The position numbers were made by a program, and so were the translations under genes. From Astrothelium macrocarpum (lineage: Eukaryota > Ascomycota > Dothideomycetes > Trypetheliales > Trypetheliaceae): DNA of 64,000 nucleotides. The notes beneath the pieces were generated by a model. The model did not search any database and was not told the DNA's origin. It saw nothing but the letters and a program-made list of their open reading frames with translations. Of the stretch, positions 52,800 through 62,541 are shown one piece after another (within the stretch, counting starts at the first letter, position 1; each line of letters opens with the position of its first letter). The stretch lies in NCBI GenBank assembly GCA_021030915.1, contig JAGEMR010000022.1:310001-374000 (forward strand), written 5' to 3'.

Positions 52800-54655
52800 C
52801 TTAGACCGCGTGTAGATCTTTCTAGCATAAAATTAGTAACTACGGGCTGGTCTGGGGCTCTTGTGAGATTCCCGATACGCTTTTCCCATTCACCACTCAT
52901 GTAGAAGAACTGATGAAAATGCCCGTTATTTGGAAGACGGAAAAAGTGATTTCCGAATTTTAATTGTCCCTCATAATCTTTTAGTGTTTCTGAAGCATTG
53001 CCATCATCTCTGGGCTTGTTCTAGACAGAACGGTATCGTGTGGCCAGGTCAGAATCCATGCCATCGATATCGATCATTTCATGGCCACTCGCTGGCTGTG
53101 AGGTCGTACCAGCCATCTCGTCATCTGTCGACTGTGGGGTCATATCAGTCAAATCCTCATCTTCTGGCTGTGGTGTGGTATCAGCCATCTTGTTGTCATC
53201 TGCTATCTCTGGCATAGTTTCGGCCATGTCATCATCTTCTGCTTCTTCTTTGACATCAATGTCTTTCCCCTCCGTATCCTGGCCACCAAGCTCTTCCTCC
53301 TCCTTTTCGACGTCAATCTCTTTCCCAGACCTCTCTGCGTCTTTATCATCAGGCTCGATTTCCTCTTCAAAGCCCACCTCTTTCACCCTGCTACCCTCTT
53401 CATTGTCCTCCAAGTCAAACTCTTGGATGGACATACCAGGTAATTTAAGCAATGGGAATATTTTGGGACCCTGATCATCTCTACGCATAAGAGGCGCCAT
53501 CGATTCGGAAATGGTTTTTGCCTTTGTACCTTGTACTCTCTTGAATTCCTTGTCAGTTGCACAATCGCATTCGATCCTAACCCAGAAGACATCTCGGAGT
53601 TGACCCTGTCGCCATGCCCGCTGTGCTGCTTGTGCCTCATTATTTGAAATCCACCATATTTCTAGCTGTATGACGATCGAAGCGGAAGTGATATTGAGGC
53701 CAACGCCTCCAGCGCGCGCGGTTATCAGTAATGGTCTCTTATCTTTTGGATCTGCAAACCCTTGTTCGATCGTCAGTCGTCGTGTACGATTAACTGTTCC
53801 ATCAAAGCGAAGGCAGTTAAGGTTCAGATCTCTTTTGAACGCTTCCGCAACCAAATCCAAGGCCTTTAAGTATTGGGAAAAGATCATGACCTTCTCGTCT
53901 GGTCGTTGCTTTTGGTAGAGCTTCATTATGTCGACAAGAAGCTTAAGCCGGGGAGATTTTGAGGTAATATCGTGTTCTTTGCGGACCTTTTCAAGCCAAG
54001 CATGTCGCTTTTGGGCTTCATGGACTTCAGATTCTTGGCGAATTAATTGCTTTGTGACAAACTCTTCATCCTGGTAGTCAGCACCAGCTAACTCATTCAA
54101 TTCGCGATTCTCATAGCCCTTGTCCAGTAGTGGGTGGATTGATAAAAGCTGTGCGCGAGCAGCGTAGCGGAGTGCTGGATCTTCGTCAGGATCGATGACA
54201 TCGATATCATCCTCAAGACGCGAAAGCTATCCGAACTTGTGCGTATACTGGGCAACCTGTTCTCTCCCAGCCTCCAATAGCTCGCATTTGACTGCCTTTG
54301 TATGACAAGAGGGCAACTTCAACATCGAGTTAGGCCTGGCAATGGCGAGTGCCTGGAGAAACCTCTGAAAATACCTAAGTTCAGGCGCGATATTTCGACA
54401 ACGAGAGTCGGCCATGACATTGTTCATAACTTCCTGTTGCTCAGTTACAGATCTTTTGATTCTGACGTTTGTCACATTTCCGTGCTTATCAATGACCTTC
54501 CGCTCACACTCGTTGTTGTTCGATTCTTGGAGGAGATCGGGATGGTCGAGTTGGTCAGACTCCCCGTCCTCCTCTTCCTCTTCGTTTTAATCTGGAACAA
54601 AGTCTTCATTATCAAAATCCACCTTTTTTCTTTCTTGGATGTCCGTGAAATCATG
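52790..54655 (-). pseudogene. SNF2-family helicase, C-terminal half
   Basis: Minus-strand reading: an acidic segment (ERKKVDFDNEDFVPD, then TAA near 54590), FQRFLQALAIARPNS, a TAG near 54227 after AQYTHKFG, then the open stretch 54100-53021 with helicase C motifs EKVMIFSQYLKALDLV, CLRFDGTVNR, LLITARAGGVGLNIT and AAQRAWRQGQLRDVFWVRI. Motif VI has QRAWRQGQ where QRxxRxGQ is expected. An acidic tail of EDD/TTPQ-like units follows. After TAG at 53021 the same frame continues in coding-like sequence (FGNHFFRLPNNGHFHQFFYM) to about 52795. The stops make it a pseudogene; this half lies upstream of the N-terminal half. Confidence 0.72.
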
Positions 54656-54749
54656 AGGGGGTAGTAGCGCAATGGTAGAAGAGCGTCACTGGCGGCCAAA
54701 TACTGCTGTTGAAGCTGATGGTCGTGAGTTTGAATCCCGCCACCCTCAC
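54656..54749 (+). tRNA. tRNA-like sequence, degenerate
   Basis: GAGGGGG (54656) can pair with CACCCTC (54742-54748) except at one position. There is a GCGC...GCGT D-arm-like hairpin with AATGGTAG in the loop and a T-arm-like GTGAG-TTTGAAT-CCCGC with one mismatch. No clean anticodon stem could be built, so the isotype is not assigned. At 94 nt it would need an intron or long variable arm. Confidence 0.3.
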
Positions 54750-55514
54750 CAATCTCTCATCTCTTCTCTCTAGATTTGAAAATCTAGTTTTCTCCATTTC
54801 TAAAATTCCAGGCCGTTTCGTTGCAAAGCAAAATTACAATGTGGGTATATTAACTGATTCAATATCAATCTATTATAAGCGCATCTCAAGATTTTTCTTC
54901 AAAACAAAAAATTTTAATTCAGGACTAGTTTTTCGAAATTAGGCAATAAAGAAGATTGAATAAACACACAGTGGAAAACAATGTACAATAGTTGCTTATG
55001 TAGTAAGTGTAGACGAATCAAGCCCGTTGATCTCCTGTGAAACCATGAGTTTAACCTCCATGACCGTAGAGTTTGGTTTCGTACCTTTGGCATTTTCACT
55101 GTCTCTTCCCCTTCGCTTTCAAGGTCCTTGGGTGTAGTAAACTTTGGCGTCATGATGAAGACGCTGCTCAATCCTGTTTGATGAAAGAAATTGGAAGCAA
55201 AAGGAATTTGAGTTCTGTGGTGGAATGAAGCGAGTCATTTTAAGTAGGCGAAGTGAATCCGCATTCACATCAGTCACTTGCTCATACAATTCACTTCATT
55301 CTCACTTGCTCATCCAATTCACTTCATTCTCACTTAGGTCTCTTTTCTGCCGACATCGTGATCTAATACGTCCGAGTGACTCATACGATCTCACATGTTT
55401 TTCAACTGAAAGCGAGCTCTCTCTCTTTTCAGTCGTTCATCTCGGAGGAGCTTTACCGTCCACCCATCCAACTTGCCCTTCGATTTATCTCGACTTGCTC
55501 TTTCTCATATTACA
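54750..55514. other. AT-rich intergenic with short tandem repeat
   Basis: 765 bp. A minus-strand exon-like piece at about 55085-55154 (MTPKFTTPKDLESEGEETVK, then GTACGA) could be the first exon of the helicase remnant but cannot be joined with confidence. The tandem repeat at 55273-55335 lies here. Confidence 0.4.
55273..55335. repeat. 28-bp tandem repeat, two copies
   Basis: Two adjacent units with the core 'caattcacttcattctcact' and leading 'tgctcat', differing at one base, plus a partial third start (cactt). Confidence 0.8.
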
Positions 55515-55685
55515 ATGGAGTCAATCGCTAAGAAAATCATGGAATTGCAAGTTCTACCTCAAGATCCGGTCGAAATTGGGTCATTCATCTATAGGAAACA
55601 TGAAAGGCTAATCGAACCGGGCTCTATTCTCCTCAGGAAATCTGGTCCGGCAGCAGGGCTTGATGATCTGAGCATGGGGTGTTAA
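55515..55685 (+). CDS. Small hypothetical ORF, 56 aa
   Basis: ATG in fair context (tacaATGg) after a pyrimidine-rich leader; the frame starts MESIAKKIMELQVLPQDPVE and ends DDLSMGC. A hydrophilic stretch in another frame follows at 55821-56036 and may be a further exon (DTHPVVGHDEAGE, DEQKYSGILGMVIEF). No family is recognised. It may be the 5' end of a longer decayed gene. Confidence 0.3.
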   Translation: MESIAKKIMELQVLPQDPVEIGSFIYRKHERLIEPGSILLRKSGPAAGLDDLSMGC

Positions 55686-56574
55686 GAACACGGAGTTGCT
55701 AACAAAATAATAAGGAACTGAATGCTGGATTAAAGAGGAGGACAGCTGCTCGTATAGATATACAGCTGTCCACGTGACATCACGTGGTTACACTAGCCTG
55801 TTTGGGCTAGGGCCTATAGCATGGGGGAGAGTCCTTCGAAGCGGCAAAAGCGTTTGATGAACAAGACACTCACCCTGTGGTTGGCCATGACGAAGCGGGT
55901 GAATAGCAAGGTAGGGATGATATTAAGGGTACATCAGGAGCAGAGGAAGACATCAGGGGCAAGGATGCTCAAGAAGATACAGGCGGGAAAGTTGAGCCTG
56001 ATGAACAGAAATATTCAGGCATACTTGGAATGGTAATTGAATTCAGGAGACAGCCCGGAGGGATGACAATCGATGACAACGATTATCCAATGGGATGGGT
56101 TGTAAACTGGGATTTTTAATAATTGAAACTTACGAATCACTACTGAAATAGGACATCAATAACCCTGGATTATCTTGCAAGGTCTGCTTGATCAATGTTA
56201 TTCCAATGTTTTGTGGATTTGAAGCGCAAACTAAAGCGAGCTAATTGATATGATAATCAGGTTCATGTTTGTTTTCTACTGGTGTAGCATTGCGTTTCTC
56301 TTTTGGTGGATCCCCGCATCGATGTTGTGTATGTTACTGCCTGATATACTAGGCAACCAGGTTCTTCGAGAGTTTATAGGTCAGCGTGACAAGTTAAATG
56401 CCGCATGATGGCCATATCGGCAACGAGCGCCAGGCAACAAAATTATGCCTCTCAGCTGCAGTTCTGTTCAGCTGTAGTCGGCCACCCTGACATGAGAGGA
56501 ACAATAATAAATACCTCGTCGCTATTTCCCTGTTCTAACTTGTCATACCGGTGGAGTGCGTTTTGCTGCCAAAT
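55686..56574. other. Intergenic with repeat A copy 2
   Basis: Contains the possible extra exon noted above (55821-56036) and repeat A (56173-56384). The last 190 bp are presumably the promoter of the DUF4419 gene. Confidence 0.45.
56173..56384. repeat. Dispersed repeat family A, copy 2
   Basis: Match to 49970-50192, 6.2 kb away, same orientation. Here it is not followed by repeat B. Confidence 0.8.
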
Positions 56575-57951
56575 ATGAGAAACTTTTTCGCATGTATACT
56601 CAGCTGCTTCGGCAGCTTCAAACGTGATGGCCGCACTCAACAAATAGAGCACTCCGCTAGTACGAAAAAAAGCATGGAGTCAAGCACCGTGACTTTAGCA
56701 GGAAGCACCTTTAGCAAAGCTACCACTATGAAGCCGGGATCAAAAAGCCTCGGTTCTGTCACCATCTATCCCGCCAAACATGGAGCGATGAAGTGGCGTG
56801 GGAAAGGCGTGTCTTCTGCAGAGGAACTTTTTTTTGGCGCTGCGTCTGGCAAACACAAGGAGAGCGAAAGAATCCTGCAAGGTACTTTCAGAAACTTTGA
56901 TTTCACACAAAATCACATTTGCGCTTCAAACAATGGGCTAGTTCGTAGTGCCGCTTACGCCTATGGAAGCCATCATCACCTTACCCTTCGACCTGAAGAC
57001 ATCTGGTTTGCAATTTTGACCCAAATCGGATTTTACATCAATGTGCACGCGGAGGAGCTGCGAGATCATTTCGTAGATCACGGAGGCAGAAAGGAGCTTC
57101 GAGTTGAGCGTGTAGGAAGCATCGAAACCGTCGACATTGGCGAAATGTCTGTTGCAATGAGCGATCTCATCCAAGCGAATGTCAAGGATCGGGACCTGCA
57201 GAAATGGATCATGCCTGCATTCAGTACAACAACCGAGGAAGATATCGTAGTGGCAGCGGTATTGATGATGGGTGCTATGCAAAAGTACTTTGCGTATGTT
57301 TATGCAATGTGTTGCGGTATTCCCTCAATCACACTCTTGGGCACACGGGCGGATTGGGAGGACATGCTGCAGCGGATTAAAAAACTAGCCGAGCTCGGTG
57401 ACGAACCGACGCGATTCTATGCTATGCTGAAGCCGATCCTGTCATTCTTTGTGCGGTCCTTTGATGCACCAGAAGATGCACAAGTCCTCGATTTCTGGAG
57501 CAAGATCGCCGAAGAGAGTGGTGGGAGCGGACCGGATTACCTATCCGGCTGGATCACAGCTTTTTGCTTCTGGGATGCAGACGGCAACCGCATGTACAGT
57601 GATCCGGCGCCATTAGCAAATATCAGCACCATTCAGGTTAATGACGAACCCAGCTTCGATTTCGAAATTGCCCTCCAAGCGCAGATTGACAGCCATATTA
57701 TTCCTTCTGGCTTCGCTGTGGTTGATGCAAAGGTCGACGACAACGGTGATGAGTACATGACGAAGCTGATTGCGGGATCCGTGGGTATTCGGGCAACAAG
57801 CAGTGGGAAGAAATTGGATGATGGGCCTATCTATCCTCTTAACAAGAGTGCGAGCGGAAAACCAAGTGGTGAACCAGGTTTAGATACAATACAGCCTGTG
57901 ACGGGATGGTGGATGTACAAATTAAAAAGGGAGTTCCAGCCAAAAGATTGA
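56575..57951 (+). CDS. DUF4419 domain protein
   Basis: A single exon, 458 aa from the ATG at 56575 (upstream frame has no ATG). The conserved body includes LRPEDIWFAILTQIGFYINV, HAEELRDHFV, FSTTTEEDIVVAAVLMMGAM, GIPSITLLGTRADWEDML and LSGWITAFCFWDADG, which are the hallmark segments of the DUF4419 family, common in fungi and some bacteria and without an assigned biochemical role. The first 20 residues (MRNFFACILSCFGSFKR) have two cysteines in a hydrophobic context and could be acylated. Intronless and surrounded by decayed genes and repeats, unlike the conserved genes to the left. Confidence 0.85.
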   Translation: MRNFFACILSCFGSFKRDGRTQQIEHSASTKKSMESSTVTLAGSTFSKATTMKPGSKSLGSVTIYPAKHGAMKWRGKGVSSAEELFFGAASGKHKESERILQGTFRNFDFTQNHICASNNGLVRSAAYAYGSHHHLTLRPEDIWFAILTQIGFYINVHAEELRDHFVDHGGRKELRVERVGSIETVDIGEMSVAMSDLIQANVKDRDLQKWIMPAFSTTTEEDIVVAAVLMMGAMQKYFAYVYAMCCGIPSITLLGTRADWEDMLQRIKKLAELGDEPTRFYAMLKPILSFFVRSFDAPEDAQVLDFWSKIAEESGGSGPDYLSGWITAFCFWDADGNRMYSDPAPLANISTIQVNDEPSFDFEIALQAQIDSHIIPSGFAVVDAKVDDNGDEYMTKLIAGSVGIRATSSGKKLDDGPIYPLNKSASGKPSGEPGLDTIQPVTGWWMYKLKREFQPKD

Positions 57952-58261
57952 GTCCTGCATGAGTCAAAAGAAATCTTCCAACACCATCGATGAGAAGTTG
58001 CGGAGATGATATGAAGCTTTCTCGTGATATGACTAGCTAGGATATGGAAAAGTGTCTTCTCAGAGTCGATAGTATGATCTAAACCTAAAGAAGCTTACTT
58101 TCAATGCATCTAAGAAGCAATAACTCAAGGGGCGATAGAGGCATGGAGCAGATGGGACGGGTGGACGGAAGTGAAGAAGAAAAATATAACAAAACGAAAC
58201 GATGAGGTCGCGCCCTTGACATTTGTTAATATAATTGGGAATTCTGCAAGTCTATGCTTTG
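57952..58261. other. Intergenic, nothing seen
   Basis: 310 bp between the DUF4419 gene and the tRNA-Gln-like gene; 3' flank only. Confidence 0.5.
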
Positions 58262-58341
58262 CTTACCGGAATCGAACCGGGGTTGCCGGAAAGTTCAAAT
58301 AGTCTCAGAATCCGGAGTGATAACCGCTACACTACGCAACC
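58262..58341 (-). tRNA. tRNA-Gln(CUG)-like gene with intron, odd acceptor
   Basis: On the minus strand: D-arm GTGTAGCGGTTATCAC, anticodon stem CCGGA/TCCGG around TTCTGA with a ~13-nt intron, and T-arm with TTCGATT. The D and T arms match fungal tRNA-Gln. The 7-bp acceptor expected from position (GGTTGCG with AAGCAAA) does not pair. Instead GCTTAC about 10 nt further 5' pairs with GTAAGC at the 3' end, as if about 10 nt were inserted after the acceptor. It may be inactive. Confidence 0.5.
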
Positions 58342-58589
58342 GCCGTAAGCATGATCGAGAGATTAAATTGATCATATATTATAAAAATAGTATTGTTTAG
58401 CCCACTTCCGAGCCCTTACAGCTGCTAGCATCGTTACCGCTTCGTCTGACCTTGCGTGCCGGCCAACACTTCGCCAACATCGAACGCGCCATAGGCCGCT
58501 GACCTACGCGCACATCACGTCCACGTCCTTCCTCCTTCCTTCGCCAGATCCGCTTTTCGAAGCAGTAGCCTTGACCCCGTGGATAGCTG

Positions 58590-60060
58590 CGTCTACACGC
58601 CCAGTACCGAACGGAAAATTGACCAACGTTTCGCTCAATCACACGGGCTTGGGCACCGCACCATCAGAGGCGAGAGATTGCATTACAAGATGGCGGAACA
58701 AGAATCCTAAGACAGGCTTGACAACTTCCCTGAGGATGCGCCGAGCTTGCGGCTCGGACGGAGGCTCGGACGACGACTCTCTTCCAGCCCTCAAACCGAT
58801 TTTCTTAGATAATAAATCCAATCATGTAGGATTGGTCGTGACAGTAATGGGGTCTTCTCTAACCTCAGAAGTGACATCCTTTAGCTCACCCACTGGTGCG
58901 GGGCTCGTCAATGTCGTTGGCCAGGTTATTAGACTCTTTACGCAATATCCTGTTGAGGTCCGGCATGCGAAGAGCGACATCAAACTTATGCTCGAAGAGC
59001 TTTTGGTTCTTCAGGAAATCTTCGTGCAAATTGAACATCAAGCATCGGACACTCATAACTGTGAAATTCAGCTCCTTCTCCACTCTGGCAACTATGTCAT
59101 ACTAGATCTATTACTCAGGCTATGATAAGTAAAGAGTAAAAAGCTTGATTACATTAAGGACCAAGTTATGGAGAGATGATAAGCTCTGATCCTAAGCTGG
59201 TATACCAGCGTAATTAGCTAATACGTACTGGAATCGATACCATTGATGCTGTTTCCGTAACAGGCTACAGCTAAAAGCTAGATCTGCTAAGGCTAGGCTA
59301 CAGACATGAATCTAGCCAATGTCCAAGAAAAGTTCGGTGGAGTTGATTGAGAAACTCGAACGCGTCAAATCAGGCCTTATATTAGTCACAGTTGCAGAAG
59401 TAAACAACAGTGCGATGGCTCTGCAGACAGGACTTCCCAAATCTTGAGATCCCTGCGCAAAAGCCAAAAGTCTCAAAAGTTGAGCGATATTATAGAGGTT
59501 AAACACATACTTTTCACTAACTTTTCTGCAGTGGGATCCCCAGTCCACTTGTGAAAAACACCTAAGCCCAACGCACAGCGGTACTGGGCCATGACTTCTA
59601 GATGGACCGCTGGAACAGCGGCTCAATGATTCTTCTGGCCGAAAATGAATTTTGTAGCCCTACGGGAAATCTGGAGCCGGTAAACTGGTTCTATTCTCGA
59701 CTTCTGTACGAAAAATCGAGAATAAAAGATCGAATGAGAATGTAGCAGTCGCCCAATCCTATATTACAGTCGACGATGGGATGTCAAAAGATCCAATCTC
59801 AATTCTAGGCTCTTGCATTGCTCAGCTATTTGCTCGTTCTGAAGCATTATATGGGAATATTCGCAAAAGAGGTGTTCATGCTTCTTAGCAATAATAAATT
59901 CTGGAGCAAATATGCGATGCCCTTGCCATAGACGTTGGGGAGCTGCAAATCGATGATGAGAGCCGTATAAACCCTGCAGAGGCGGTTTTCGACATCTGCA
60001 AAGGATTGGTGTTTCAGCCTGCTCCTTATGTATTTGAGACTTGTGGCAGATGAGTCGTAC
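58590..60060 (+). pseudogene. Decayed NLR (STAND N-domain plus NACHT-like remnants)
   Basis: Pieces in order: SSLTSEVTSFSSPTGAGL, VVGQVIRLFTQYPVEVRHAK and SDIKLMLEELLVLQEIFVQI (58850-59050) resemble the helical fungal STAND N-domain. SSVELIEKLERVKSGLILVT (about 59325-59390) is its later part. SYITVDDGMSKDPISILGSC (about 59760-59820) resembles a NACHT beta strand region. INPAEAVFDICKGLV-like sequence (near 59970) is the post-NACHT part. Stops and shifts separate the pieces, and the Walker A is not found. A detached copy of the first piece is at 30780-30985. Confidence 0.6.
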
Positions 60061-60109
60061 ACTCGCGTGAAGGTTGGGCGTCCTCTCAGGCAGCCCCGCA
60101 CGTCCGCAC

Positions 60110-60623
60110 CCTCCGCACCACCAAATTTGTATGGGAACTTGGGATCAGCCAGGCCACATAAATCTGATAGTTGCTTTTTTATCTATAATTCGTTTATTCA
60201 ATAATTTGATCATTTGATTTTCTAATCCGATAATTTTGAAACCGATTTTTATGATGATAAAATTGAAATGGTTTAAAATATTATTCTATTTTAATGAATT
60301 ATTATTATTATTTTTTTGGATTATAATGATTTTTTATAACGTGATATTATCCGAATTATTTATATAATTATTCGTATAATAAAAAGAATTAAAAGAAATA
60401 TCAAATTATATGATAATTTATTGAATTCAATTCATTATCACGATTTTTCACGGACGTTAATATTTATTATTATAAAAATTCTGAAAAAATATTTTCTTAT
60501 AAAATCTGATATATATATCAATAAAATGACTGAATAAATCTGATAATATTATGATATATTCATAAATTTATCGTTAATAAAAAAGAAATTAATTGAAATT
60601 AATTAAAATAAAAAAAAGATTTA
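60110..60623. other. AT-rich isochore, left part
   Basis: From about 60170 the composition falls to extreme AT richness with stops in every frame, the pattern left by repeat-induced C-to-T mutation. Nothing coding is recognisable before the transposon border. Confidence 0.7.
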
Positions 60624-62483
60624 ACGTACAACACAATTGAGTTGGCCACCCAATTGGATTGGCCACTTTTCCGCATTTTCGTATAACTCAATTTAAATCC
60701 ATTTTTTTCCCACATTCTATTATGATTCAAATCTGGAAAGAAAGTGATCTTATTTTTACATTTCAGATGTTTCAAAAGAATCCTAAATTAAATATTCGTC
60801 GTATAGCAATTATTTATAAAATTTCTTATATGATATTTCAAAATCGAAAATACGGAAAACCTTCATAACGCGATATTCAATATCCTCATCAAAAATTCAT
60901 TAAATTAGAAGAATAGATATTCGTATAATATATATTTGATTTAGATTTGCGATCATTTCCTTTCCAATATAATGGTATTAAAAATATGATGAATTGATTA
61001 TTATATAATTATAACGTGTTATACGCAAATAAAAATTGGATTTTTAATTTTGTATAATAATAATCTGAATTACGTATATATTTTAATTATAGAATCGATT
61101 ATTAAAAAATTTAATATAAAAATTCTGATAAATTTCGTGAATAATTTAATCTCGTATGATATATAATTAATCAATTTGATATTCAAAAGGGGGATATTTA
61201 TAATTTTGATGAAACGGGATTTTTAATAGGCCAAATTTCGTTAGAAATGATTATTATCAATACTGAAAAACGTAAAAAATCTCATATAATTCAATAGAAT
61301 AATCAAAAATGAATGATAATAATTCAAAATATAAATATATTGAATTATATCATTTCATCGTATATCATTATTATAAATAAAAATCATTTCTTATTTTGAT
61401 ATTAAAATAATCCATTATCATATAATTGGATGATTATTATATCAAATAATAATTGAATAATAAATAAACGAAATTTAAATTAAATTCAATATTTCAATTA
61501 ATATATTATAAATCGTATAATAAATATATATCATTTTTTTATTTTTAATGGATACGAAAATCATTATTTAATTGATTTTGAATTATTCTATTAAAAGAAT
61601 AATATTATCATTTTTTATATATTTTTTCATTCATTATATAAATTATAATCATTTAATATAAATTATTTTCGTATATTAAAACGCGTATACGATCAAATAA
61701 TTAATGATTTTATATAAATATATATCATTTATATTTTAAAAAAAGATTTTTTTCCAATATTTTATAAAATTTTTTAAATTATTATGACAGAATCAAATAT
61801 TCAAAAAAATTTTCGAAAAACAGAATTTATATTATACAATTCAGAATATATAATTTCATAATTGAATATAAAATTATATATATCTATATTTTCTAAAAAT
61901 TCATTTGAATTCCTCTTTTTCTGAAAACCAAAAATATCATATAATCTTATTAAAATATAATCTTAAAATGAATATATTAAAAATCGAATCATATAATATC
62001 AGAATAATTCTTCATTTAAATTTTTATCTATTATCGACCAATTTTCATATGATATAATTATAATAATATACCAATTTGTTATTTTAAAAGAAAAGAATCA
62101 AATATTTTGTATAATAAATCAAAAATTTAGCCGACGTCGGAAGGCTAAAAAAATCCGTCTATTAGAAGAAGGATCTCTTTTTATACAAAATGGACAGAAT
62201 CTATAAATTCAGAAAGGATCTAAACAGATAATATAATAAGAAATAAGTGAAAATGGTAATCGTACGAGAATATTAAAAATAGATAAACGGCAATATAATA
62301 ATTGCAACAAATCTGGATATAATGCGCACACCTGTATTATAATTAAAGATACATCTGAAGAAGAGAATTCTGAGTAATATAAAAAAATTTATATTGTTGT
62401 GATTGAGTTATTTAAATTCTTCGTATGAGAGTGCGGAAAAGTGGCCAATCCAATTGGGTGGCCAACTCAATTGTGTTGTACGT
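60624..62483 (+). mobile_element. pogo/Fot1-type DNA transposon, RIP-degraded, complete ends
   Basis: 1860 bp bounded by 52-bp perfect terminal inverted repeats (60624-60675 and 62432-62483, starting ACGTACAACACAATTGAG) and flanked by TA on both sides, the Tc1/mariner/pogo target duplication. Degraded transposase reads left to right: the N-terminal DNA-binding part (NPKLNIRRIAIIYKISY, near 60780-60840), then YILDLDLRSFP-like and NKNWIFNFV-like pieces, a later DETGF-like region near 61215, and a C-terminal zinc-knuckle remnant (CNKSGYNAHTC) near 62310. Stops throughout; immobile by itself. Confidence 0.85.
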
Positions 62484-62541
62484 TATATGATTAAATTATA
62501 TAATAAATATTCAAAATATATCCAATATATTAACGTATCTG

